Of a stretch of DNA of 64,000 nt, positions 32,801-44,800 are shown piece by piece. The position numbers and the translations under genes are program-made. Source of the stretch: Symsagittifera roscoffensis. Its lineage: Eukaryota > Xenacoelomorpha > Acoela > Convolutidae. Every line of letters starts with the position of its first letter. The first letter of the stretch is position 1. The notes under the pieces are model-generated. The model had not been told where the DNA came from. It saw nothing but the letters and a program-made list of their open reading frames with translations, and searched no databases. Location: NCBI RefSeq assembly GCF_963678635.1, contig NC_087063.1, positions 11,692,368 to 11,756,367 on the forward strand. Direction: 5' to 3'.

Positions 32801-35800
32801 TTCTATATTGGGTAAGGTATCAGTAATTAAGCGTTAATGAATAAAGTGATTTATCTATATTGTAGTATACTTTGATTTATTATGGCGTAGGCGGTGACAT
32901 AATCTGGTTCAGAAATCATTGAAAATTCCTAATTAGTTTTATTTGACAGGCAATGAAGTTGTATTGAATGGTCCCAGATTACCAAATGTTTCTTAGCTCC
33001 TGCAGGATTTTTGGTCAAATTGTTGAAAACGCTTGTGGAAATATTGACTAAATTTTGCCTCATTGTTTATATTTAGAAGCAGGTATGGCGACAATTCGTA
33101 ACAGGCGACAATTCATAACATGCGAAATTTCTTAACATGCGATAATTCTTAAGATGCGACAATTTGTGACAAGGCATTGGCAAGTAGAATACATCGGCAC
33201 GAGAGGAAATGTACGCGTAAATATTTTTTGCCGCTTAAACTACTGTAACGACAAAATGGCACTTGTTACGAATTGTCGCTTTTTGGTAGAATCAGTATGC
33301 GCAAGTCAACAATGCGTCGCGATAAAAGTCGCCAGCCAAAATATGAAGCTATTAAGTAATAACTTGAAGTCATGGGCTAATTGAACTCCTAAAGTGGTTG
33401 CGCTTTGGCTATACTATAAAATATCATACGAGTCTTTATTAACGGTTGTTTTAAGGCGAAGATTCAGCTGGGTTGAGATTTCATTCTTGTCATTATGGTG
33501 GGAGCAAGCAACAGACAGTATGAAAACGAGGTTCAAAAAACTGGTCGATGCAGGTCAAATTGAATTCCTAACTGGCGGCTGGGTTATGGAAGACGAGGCA
33601 AACACTCATTTATACGCTATGATTGACCAGGTTATTGAGGGTAACGATTTCATTAAAACACACCTCAACGCAACTGCCCGCTCAGCTTGGTCCATTGACC
33701 CTTTCGGACTAAGTTCGACAAATGCATACTTACGAAAGCAAATGGGCTTTGAAAATATGGTGATTCAGCGTGCACATTATCTCGTTAAAAAGTACTTGGC
33801 GTCCAATCAGAAGTTAGAGTTCCGATGGCGCCAAAATTGGGATAAGGGTTCGTCCACTGATATCCTGACGCATTTGATGACGTTTGCAAATGCGTATAAC
33901 TTCCTTGACACTTGTGGCCCGGACCAGCATGTCTGCTGTCAGTTTGAATTCACTCAGCTTTCCACAGGATCGCCGAGCGGATGTAAGGCATACAAGCCGA
34001 AAGTAAGTTTCGAAAATTAAGGCATTTGGCTCCAAAAGTTTAAAAGTTAACGCATTTGCCTCCAAAAGAAGTGGTATTTGTACAAGTGAATTAATTTATT
34101 TAGGCTGTTACGCAGATTAATGTGGCTGAACAGGCACTGATGATTCTGGACCAGTACAAGAAGAAAGCCCAAGTGTACAAATCCAATGTCGTCTTAGTCG
34201 CAGCGGGCGGCGACTTCTAGTAAGTCTGTTTTTGCCCTCCAATTTAATCATGTATTCATGTTTTCCGTCCGTTTTTTCCTTTGTATTTTAAAAACTCGTT
34301 AGGATGTAGTTTTAGTATTACGTATTTTGCTAGCTTATTCTTTTGTTAATACACCTGAGTTTTTGTCGTTGCTATGGAAATAGAGACTATAGTAACTTTT
34401 TAGACTTCGCCGTTATTTTTTTGCTGTGATGATTTTGTCTCTTCCTTTGACTACTTCGCTAATATTCGGGCTTGGATTTCTCAATCAAGTTAGTTCAGTT
34501 TTCCAGGCGTTGGGTTAACCTGCAAATGGTCTGAAAAACTGGCATTTTCAAATCCGAATAAAATAGGTGTGACTGTATTTAATGCCAACAATTAATTCTA
34601 ATTTTGCTTTCTTTCATTAGCCATGGATGCCAGTGGTTGTAAAAAGGTAAGAGCGTGAATGCTTCTACATGATTGTGAACTGCGTTGACCTTCGAGTTGT
34701 GTTGAGTTTTTTCTATGAATCAAGTCAAAATTTAACCACATTTTCCAAAAAAATAGGTTTCCAGGCAAAAAGGGCAGTAAATTTGGTTTTAACAATAAAT
34801 CGATGAACTATAGAATGATTGGCTATAAACAATCTGTTCTTGAAGCAATAAAAAAGTGTGAATTCCTATAATTTGTAGCTTAACATAACTGTTTACTCTT
34901 AAGTTGTATCGATCTTCAATCAATTTGACTTTTTGGTTTTTGTCGTTTGATTTACTTCAACTTCGCTTCTATCTCTTTCAATTTTATAGATAAATGTTAA
35001 GTCGTACAAAGTTTTCTGGTTCAATTGTTGTTGATTTTTTCTGTTTGCAACTTCGGTAAAATTTTTTATTTTCTGTTTTCAATATCTTCAGTTACCAGAA
35101 ACCGAAGGAGCTGGAAGCAATGTTTGAGAACCACGAGAGGATATTCGACTACATTAACTCGCACCCTGAGTTGAATGCACATGTACAGTGGGGAACTCTA
35201 AGCGAGTTTTTTGACCTGGTCAGACAACGAATGGGACCAGAAGAGTTTCCATCACTCAGGTAACAGTATGTCTTGGTGATTTTTTTTTGTTTTTTTTTAA
35301 TGTCAGTAAAAAGTCCTTATCATTTTTCACGCTCATTTTTGATTTTCAGCGCTTTTTTTTCTTCCAAAAATGTTCAAAAAAAAGTCAAGCATTTTTCCGA
35401 TCTCCAAAATTCAAGCATTTTCCCGGTCTCCTTGAACTTTTTTATACTTTTCTTACTGTATTTTTGCTCTGTTATTTAGTTGCATGTTTCTGTGGAACGC
35501 TATTTCTTCGAGATTTAAGTATCATGTTTAATTTAAACATCATATGCTGTATCGGGTAAATGAATTGATAGTGCATCTTATGCGGCCTTTATTCATTGTG
35601 TAGACGGGCAGTTTGGGGCTTTAAAAAGGTGTTGTTAAACAATGCTGGCTAAGCTGTGTTGCGATATTAAAACCAGGGTGTTTCTTACCAAGTTGCAATG
35701 GTCAAGTGGTCAGCGCGGTAAAAACTTGGTAGTCAATTGGAATCATGGATTCAGTGGTTCGAATTTGGGCCCCATTATTTTTGTTCAACGGTAAAAGAAC

Positions 35801-38800
35801 AACGGTAAAATCCTCTGTAGGATTTTTTTTTCGTCGGATTAAGTGTTTACACCTTCAAGAGCAGTGTAATAGTACGACTATTCTTTTTTGTCCAACGCAA
35901 TTCTTGGCCCCACGGTATTTTGATAGCATGTGCTTTGATATTCGATTAGCACCAAGTTAACACAGTTAATGCGTTTTTATTCATCAAATAAACCAAAAAA
36001 GCTATTTGTTTCAAACAACAGTACAATAACAAAAACTCGATTTCTGAAATTTTCCAGCTCAATATATCTCACAATATTTTTTTAAATGCATGTTTTTAAA
36101 TTAGGTTGTCATACGCTTTCCAGTTTTTTAAATGCAAAGTAAGTGTGGATGCCCAGTTTGTTATATTCCAAATTATTACATGCAAAATCGTGTGTATTTA
36201 TATTGAATGTCACTTTTGCTGCATCGCATTGTCAATTTATTAGTATATGTAGCTGGCTTTTTTGTGACTAGAGTTAGAAAATTGTCAAGGGCTTGTCTGT
36301 TTGTTGGATCAGTTTGAGCTTGGCAACTGATTCTAATGCTTTGTCTAGTTCTTCAACAAATTTTTCTTTTTATAACGATGTTGTATATAGCAGACTAAAT
36401 TGATCTTTTTCCCCTAAAGATTGTATGTACTATCGCAGCCACAGCTTCTAGTAGACCAGTTTCCAGTTGATCAATTAATAAAGTCTTATATCATAGTTAA
36501 TTCATTGTCCCACCTCCTCTTGTAAATCTGTTGTTTGTGAGAGTGATGTGAAATCCGCTTATTTTATACATGTCTTTTTTCATTTAGACATGTTTCTTTT
36601 ATGCGAAGTGTTTTCATTGGAGACTCGAGGCTGCTTAGAAGTGCTTCCAGATCTTCAAGATGCTTTTTAACAGAGCGAACATTAGAGAGCATGATTCTAG
36701 TTTTTAAGTTTTCAGCGGATTGACATGGTTTTATGACATGGTTTTATCACGGAAGATTCATGTGTCATCAGTTTGACTGGACCTGAAAAACTCCTTTTTT
36801 TACCTAAACAACTCATCAATACACAAATGTTGTCATTGAGAAAGGCTACTCCATGAGCTTCCCAGATGTAATTAATAATTGCATCTCGAGTCCAAACGTC
36901 TCCAATTCAATCATCTTTTTTCATCATAAATTTCTTTTTCTTGAGAATAATTGTTTTAGCTTCTCTTCTGGAGAATCAAGCAAATATAGGCTTAGGTCCA
37001 TTTCCTTTCGGTGGAAGCCGGTGAGCTAATGACAAATCAGTCTGGGGAAACTTGTGCGCTTATTGAATTTGCTACTTCCAACACTTTTCTCATCGTTACA
37101 TTATAACCCTCGCTATCTTCTTCTTGCCTACCAATTTTTTGGATATTCTCTCTTCTATTATAGCTTTTCAGTTGCTCAGCTTCCGCCTATGTCTTCAGGC
37201 AAGCTTTATCAACAAAGTCTTTGTGCGCTTTTATTCCGTTACAATTTTCAGATGTAGCATTTCTTATTGCTTCCGTCACCATTGCTTCTATAGTTGCGTT
37301 CAGTTTGTCTTCAAGGTATCAACAATAACTTGAATCATCTAATTGACAGCCCATTTATTTTTCTGCTGTACGGCTTTAGTGTTATTTGTTCTTTCTGTTC
37401 CTTGAGTGGGCTCAAAACAGAGCACGGTCGTTTTTTGCTTGAGTTCTCATTGACAGGAGTTGTCGGTGTTTCGTTGCGAAAAGGCAATGTGGGCAATTCA
37501 GTTTGTAGTTCCATGATTTTCCATTTCGTATAATCTATTTCTAATTTTTATGATTGGAACGATACTAATAGGAGAGAAGAAAAAATATGAGAAAATGAAG
37601 GGGATCTGTTTCAGCTCCAAGTCTGGGTAATTAAGTCTAGTTCTGTCTCACAAACAGTATTTATCTTTAGTAAAGAAGAAACAGAAGAAAGATAATTATT
37701 TAGAAGATTCCTCGAGTTTTTGTTTTTGAGCTGCTTCTCGGTGCTTTTGCGATGGTTTCTGTTTGTTTTTTTTTTGAATTAATTGCTCCAGGTCACTTAG
37801 TATTTACTCACAATGTCCAGAGTTTTGACTTCTAGATAGGATTCTTGATGAAGAGCTGTTTTTTGCATTAAGTTCTGAATTCTGTTTGTTGTAATTTTAG
37901 TTCACGTCTTTCAACATATGCACCACGGAATTATCAAGGGTCTTCAACTCAGCGTATATGCTTGGTGCCTTTTCTCTTTCACAATAACAGTTCTTCTCCA
38001 GTTAGTGGGTCTCGGGGTTGATCAGAAATTGAATTAATAACTGCGTCGTGCCAGATGTTTACTGATTGATTAGGCTCTATGCCTTTTGTAAGTTCCTTGC
38101 ACCTTGTTTGTCGCATCTTTTGAGCGTCGATGCAAACTCACTCGTTTTTTTGCGATAAATGTTTCCTTCGACTGAAAAAGTGATCTTTTTCCCAAGAGCA
38201 TAGAATAGTGAGCTGGCTCCAATAATATAGACCATCAAGAGATCTCCATTCAATGCGCCATGCATTGCTGGCTCATCCCCGAAACTATTTATTAAGTTTA
38301 GCACAATAATTAGGCTAATTCAAACATTGAGTTTTTTGAGACAACTAAAAATGTCCAAATTGAGCCAAAAAACATAAGCAACTTAGTGGATTTGAATTTT
38401 TTGAACTTGCAGTGAAATAATATGTTGCATCCGTTGATCCAATTTTATGAGTTCGAGTTAGCTATTTTTGAAAACTCAACCTGAACGATTCTTGAAGTTT
38501 GAAGACATTTTAGGCCATTTTTTTGAATCTCGAAAATTGATTTGAAAAATTATTCTTTTTTCACTGTATTTTCATTCGCTATGTTTATGTTATTTTTTAA
38601 TTTTCGTGCTTATGTTGTAATATTTTTTCTTTGAATTTTGTTTATTTTCTTTTTTTTATCACATGAACTGTTAATTCGGCTTAAAAGGTTTTGGCTCATC
38701 TTTTTTTGAATTAATCGCCCCATATTGCGTCGTTTTAAAAGCAGTAACAGCTTTTTGTTTGTGTGTAAGCTGACCTGGATGAAACTTGAAATTTTCGATT

Positions 38801-41800
38801 TACTCATCTTTTTGTCCGAATTTCCAGCTAAATTTTTTTCTTTTTAGTCTTGTATCACTAACGAAAGAATCTTCCTCTTGAAGGTGCTATAACGGTATAA
38901 GTTATACCTTCGAAATTCTTAGGCTAAAAATTTTCAAATTTGAATCATTTCAGGGCTTCCTGTTCCTTGACCAATTTTCGCCTGCCTCTGTTTTCTTATT
39001 TGAATTTCGATTTCTTACGGTGTAAAACTGTCCTTTTTTAAGGCACCCTTAGGTATATATGAACTTTTTCAGTTCAATAGTAATTGTGGTTTCTGCGGTT
39101 TGCAGAGGATCTGTGAAAAGCTATCCAGCCTGCCTAACCATAGTTCGTTTCTTTAGTTTCCCTACTTTCTAGACTGAGTTATTTTGTTGAGCGTAGCTTT
39201 TTTGCATTCTAGAATTTTCATGTGGTATCACTATTGCAGCTGAATTAGTCAGGCTGTAGTATAACTGAAGCTAGAGGTCAAGTGAGATCTCGTCCTCACC
39301 CACTACTTGTGCTTTTGCATGGGATCGATTATCATTACTTTTGCATGGGATCGATTACACGATCTGACGATCTCGAAGTGAACGCCTTTCCACTATGCTT
39401 AGTGCTTCTAATTTCAATTCAAGTTCTTTTGCGAAAACGCCGGGAAATTTCGTTTTTCACCTACGAAAGAAGAAATAGCGCAAAAAACAAGATCGATTTT
39501 TAGTTTCAGAAGTGGAATTTATTTTTGTAGATTTTCCAGCGGAATCAATACTTTATTTAACATTCCAGTTTTTTTTCAAATTGGGTAATTCTATTCAAAA
39601 AGTGCCGATCATAAATGGTTCTTAAAGTTCAAAGAGCTTTAATGCCATATTTTTTTTCTGAAATTTGAAGTTTTTTCAAAAATGGTCTCAATTTTTTTGT
39701 CTTTGCGTTCGGTGACTCTTTTCCAAATGTCTTTTGGCTTTTTTTAATAGTGCCAATCGCAAAAAAAATTAAGAACCTTGTTACGTATCATCATCTGCAC
39801 AACAAATATTCAGAGCATTTCTATCGTTGCACTTGCGAAGCAAAGTGTAAAAGGACGAACTTTCTTTTTCCAACCTAAGTCGGAAATATTGGTGCCATTT
39901 ATTAGTTTCAAACAGCAGTACAAAGATAAAAAGCTCGATTTCGGAATATTTCTAACTCAAAGTATCTCGCAGTTTTTTGAAATGCATAATTTATACATAA
40001 TTTGGCTTTATGCTTTCAATTTTTGTACATGCAACATTGTGTCTACTTTTGGTGCATCGAGTTGGCTATTTATTAGCATATGTAGCTGCGTTATTTGATG
40101 CTAGTTTTTGGGGATTTTAAGCATCCGTGGCTGAGTGGTTAGTGCGCGAGACTCATATTTGCTAGGTCGCAGATTGGATTCCGACGCGTAGCCGAGTTTT
40201 TATTAATTCGTGGCTTATTTCTACTTTTTCTTATTTCACTTGATAGAGTTGCTTTTTGGTCGTGTTCTCGCAAGTGTATGCGAAGCGCAGCTTCGCCTGT
40301 GTCGAAAATTTTTGAAACCACGCTAGATCCGCTCCTGCTTGGGGTGGGTGTGGATCTATATCTAAAATTCTTGATAAGTAGCTAACAATTAATACAATTC
40401 CTAATAATTATACAATCCAAAGCTGGAACACTTGAATTTTGCTGTACAGATCTGATCAGCTGATGTCCTCGGATAATTGATTGGGTAATTGAGTTGTGTT
40501 GAAAAAGCTTTGAAATCTTGCGAGGTTTTTCATAAGTAAACGGCTCATTTTGATGCAAGATTTTGAGCGCAATCGTCTAAAAAACCGCTCAAATCTTGCT
40601 TTAAATTAGGTGAAAAATCTCGCATCGGGTTACCTTGTTTTCAGTGGAGACTTCTTCACCTATTCGGACAAAGAAGACGCCTATTGGTCAGGTTTCTACA
40701 CTTCGCGTGCTTTTTACAAGAAACTAGATAGGGTTCTGGAGTCCCGACTCAGGGCTGCTGAGATTGCGTTCTCAATAGCTAACTTCATGGCGCCTGCTTC
40801 CAAGTCAGAATCTGGTGTCTGGAAAAATGTTTCCAGCTATCTGCTGGACAAATTGACTGTTGCGAGACGGAATTTGGGTCTGTTTCAGCATCATGATGGC
40901 ATAACTGGTACATCAAGGGTAAAGTAATTCAAAATTAATTAAACTAACAATAAAATGAGGCTCAAAAATTGAAATAATTTAGCAATTTTTGTAATGATGT
41001 TTTCGTATCAATTGCGAAAGTGGTGTTTGTTTCAATTGCAAAGGTGATGTTTGTTCTTTTTTGGCCTCAAAACTCATCGTTGTGAAATTGATCTGGAAAA
41101 GTATTAGCCTACAAGTGTTTAAAGATGGCTCTTAACAGCTGCTGTGACAAACAGAAGATAAACTAAAACGTTTTGTTTTGAAAATATTAACAGTCCATCT
41201 ACTCAGAGGCAGATTTGGGGCAGGGGGCCTGATTCTAATCACTCACCGTTCGAAGGGTCTCCTTTTGGTACTCTTTTACTTCTTGCCAAGCGACCCTTAA
41301 TAAATTTGAAAGACGGCAATTTTGAGGGGCGTTGAAAACGCAATTTTTTTAAATCAAAACTTTTCGAAAGGTGTCCAGATAGGGCTTTTTTGCCTTTTTT
41401 GAAAAAGAAAATTTGCCTGTGGCGTAGAACTTTCGTGTAAAATGAGGCCTTTGAAGTGTTTTGAGAGAACTCAGTTCGGTCAACCTTAAATTTTGGTCAA
41501 TCGAACTTATAAAAATTAGCAACCTCACGTAAAAATTTATAACAATTAGCAACCTTACTTAAAAATTCTAGTTAACACACTGCATCACCTTCTATTTTCG
41601 AGCTTCGTAAGGTTTTCAAAGGTGCACGTTATAGGATCATGTTGTGGCGGACTATGGAGCACGCTTGCTTACTTCGGTAAACAACGCCGATGAAGTCATT
41701 TCAAGGTCAGTCGAGTTCCTTGTGTCCGGACCCTCACACGACAAACAGAATATTCTCGAAGTCGACGAAACACGCGATAAACATGACTCCATGCCGAGTA

Positions 41801-44800
41801 GAAAAGTACAGTCTGTGGCGGGGCTAGAAGAGGGCAAAATGATATCTGTCTTGTTTTACAATTCGCTTGGAATACAAAGACAGCAACTAGTTTCCATAAT
41901 CGTGGATTCGCCACATGTTCAGGTATGTTTTTACGCTCATGGTTAGCAACCCTTTTGAAGTCGGAATAAAGATGTCTTTCAGGTTAAAAATTAGTTTACC
42001 ATAGTCACCTGTATCATTGAGGGCAGCAGTTGGTATATCTGTTCTGATTGACTGCCTTTCACCAACAGATATTAGTTGAGCTCATTTGTTATAATAACAA
42101 TCGTTCAGACTGTAATATTGGTGGAGATGATTTTTCTTCAGAAAAAGTCCTGAAGTTTGTTCACGCTGAATTCGATTATTCGTGGTTTGATTTTTGATTT
42201 CTTTTCAAGTTCAGTTCATTCCCTTTGTTAAAACGAAGGCAAACTCAACTATGGAACAGCAATAAAGTAAAAATCCAAATCAACGTGATTGAATTCTGGT
42301 TTAAAAAAAGGATTTTAAATTTCAGATTTTACAGCGGAATAAAAAGTGATCTTAACAGCGGAACAATAACATATTGATCCAGTTTTTTTTACAATTGAGT
42401 TAATTTAATCAAAAAAGGCTCAAATATAAATTTGTTGCAGAAATTCAAAGAGCTGTAGTCCTATCTCCTATCTATTGCTTTCTTTGAAACATGAATATTG
42501 ATATCCAAAATGAATCCATGAACTGACAATTTATCCTTCATAGTTGCCCATCATAGGATTTCAAAGATGCAGTCAAATTATCTACCGACTATTATCAATT
42601 GACACAGGCTATATGAAACTACAAATTAAGTTCAGTTGATACCTTTTGGTACAAATTAATCAAACAAATAAGCATTGGTCCCTCATAAGTAAAGAATGCT
42701 TGAACAAAGATACACTAGGAAAAAACTCACAGCCAGGGAGATAACGTTTTGATTCAACTTTCTTTCTTTCTTTAGCCCATATTGGGCGGGTTCAGCCCAT
42801 CCGTCTCCAGGCTAAGGAATTTCGCTACTTCAACCCACTTCAACCACAGGTCAGCGGTAGTAAATGGGGAGGGATTTTTGGGGCAGTTAAAATGTGGCAA
42901 CTAGTGTAAATTGACAATAAACAGTAAGGGCAAAGTGGGGAAACTTGGTTGTCTCAGCGGGCGAGGTAGGTGTTTAAAAGCCGACTGTAGCCCGGCCGAA
43001 GTTGGGAAAGCTTACAGCAGGGGATTCTAGGAAGAGACTGTTTTGAGGGGTCGATGGTAGGAGGTGGAATACAAATTGCTTTTGAGAGAGGGGTTTCTGA
43101 TGGGAACTTGCTTGCTTACTAGTTTTGTATGGTTTTGTTTTAAAAGGGGCTTGTAGTGGTCGAAAACGAAAGTGGAAACTTCTTATGAGTTCAGATTTAG
43201 TGACGGATTTTGGTCGGTTAAGAGGGAGTCTGTGTTGTCTTTAAAAGCACTTAAAATTGATTTTCGAATGTGACGAGGTGTTTTGGGGTAAGAGTGATAG
43301 AAATGATTTGGGTGAAGAGTGATAGAAATGATTTGGGTGATGCAAGCAATATGTTGAAGTTAAATGGGAGTGGTGGTTATTAACGTTCAGGGTCTTGACT
43401 TCATTGTGCAGGTGGGCAGTGGAGTTCATAAGAGTTGAGCCAGTGATCTTCCCGTTGGCTTGATTTTGAGTGGCCTGCAGGTGATTACTCAAAATCAAGC
43501 CCTCCGGGTGATCACTGGCTCAACTCTTATGAGCTCCACTAGGATACAGTAATGGCATGGCATAGAAAAACTTAATTGATTCAACTAACAGCATAAAACG
43601 ATATCAATCTAACTTAACAAATTATGGATCTCAAGCAAGAGCGACAATTTACTTCTAACCCTGGAATAAAAACAGGTGCGGAAAAAAAAGATGAATAAGT
43701 GGAAAAACCAAAACCGTGGCATATTTTAATAAGAAAACGGGTTATTAAAGTCTCCTCTGAAGATGTGAAATCCTACTGTAGAAAAAGTTACGAACCTGTG
43801 CAAAACTAGTGTTAATTTTTGAAGCATAAACAAACATACCGTATTTTTGGACTAGTATTTGGCCGCAAAGTACAAATAAAAATGATGACTCGAAATTCTA
43901 GTCGGATGATGACTCGAAGATAAACATAAACAGATCTACCTAAACAAAAATTATATTGATGAGCTGAAGTTACTGTCGAAGCAGATATCAATTAAAGTCT
44001 GTTTAAGTTTATCGGTTCGACTCATTATACCGGGTGTTATGATTTTTAATTATATGTAAAAAAGGCTATCATGTAATGATAATTTCTTTATATCTAAAAA
44101 AACATCATATATGGAAATATATTTCAAAACATCCACGAACCTGGAACACAGCGCTAAAATTGTTTTTGGGCTCCTTGCTTGTAAATTTTGTTTTTCTATG
44201 CCATGCCGTTACTGTATCCCATTCAAGTAGGACAAAAGCGACATTTTTGATATAATTCATGATCAAATTTTCTTTAAAAGGTAAGTTATAAAAGGGGCCT
44301 TTTCGTGTAGGTACGGTCGTGCATTAGCTGGATAGGGCCCATACCAGCGTGACATAAATACATCATCAAACTATATTGCTGGAATTAAATCAAGTCAGCA
44401 TTTAATGCGTTGTCATTAAAAGTATTTATTTCAACCATTCCTCCTCATTAATAGCACTAATCAAATTGTCTATGAATTGCGTCTTACACAGTGATCTGCA
44501 CCCCCGTATACAAAGGATAGCGCTCCTGAGCAGCGCGAAGCTTATCTTAGTTCTTATATAGTTTATTAATTCTGAGTAGCTTCATGCCTTTTTTCACTAC
44601 GTTTTTCAGCTATGCGCTGCATTGTCCGTATAGTTGCTGGTGCGGCACCGCCAGTGCAGCCATAAATGTGCGCTCAGAAGCTGCTGTGTTCGACTTGTAG
44701 AACTCACTGTTGGTATTTTGATTTTTTTAGCGATTCGTGGTACTTATAGGCGTCTTTCAGTAATCTTCGTGAAGTTTTTGCGTGCGGCTTGAAGACTTTG

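Noticed and set aside
33088-33172. CRISPR-like direct repeats
   Set aside because: The 17-bp units are directly adjacent without spacers, and the context is an animal intron; it is a minisatellite.
33462-33470. Alternative acceptor for mannosidase exon 4 six bases further on (GCGAAG|ATTCAG)
   Set aside because: It keeps the frame but loses two basic residues that align with RRKF in the human protein; the upstream acceptor TTTTAAG has the better pyrimidine tract.
34218-34220. In-frame TAG in mannosidase exon 5
   Set aside because: The TA belongs to exon 5 and the G is the first base of the GTAAGT donor; the spliced codon is TAT.
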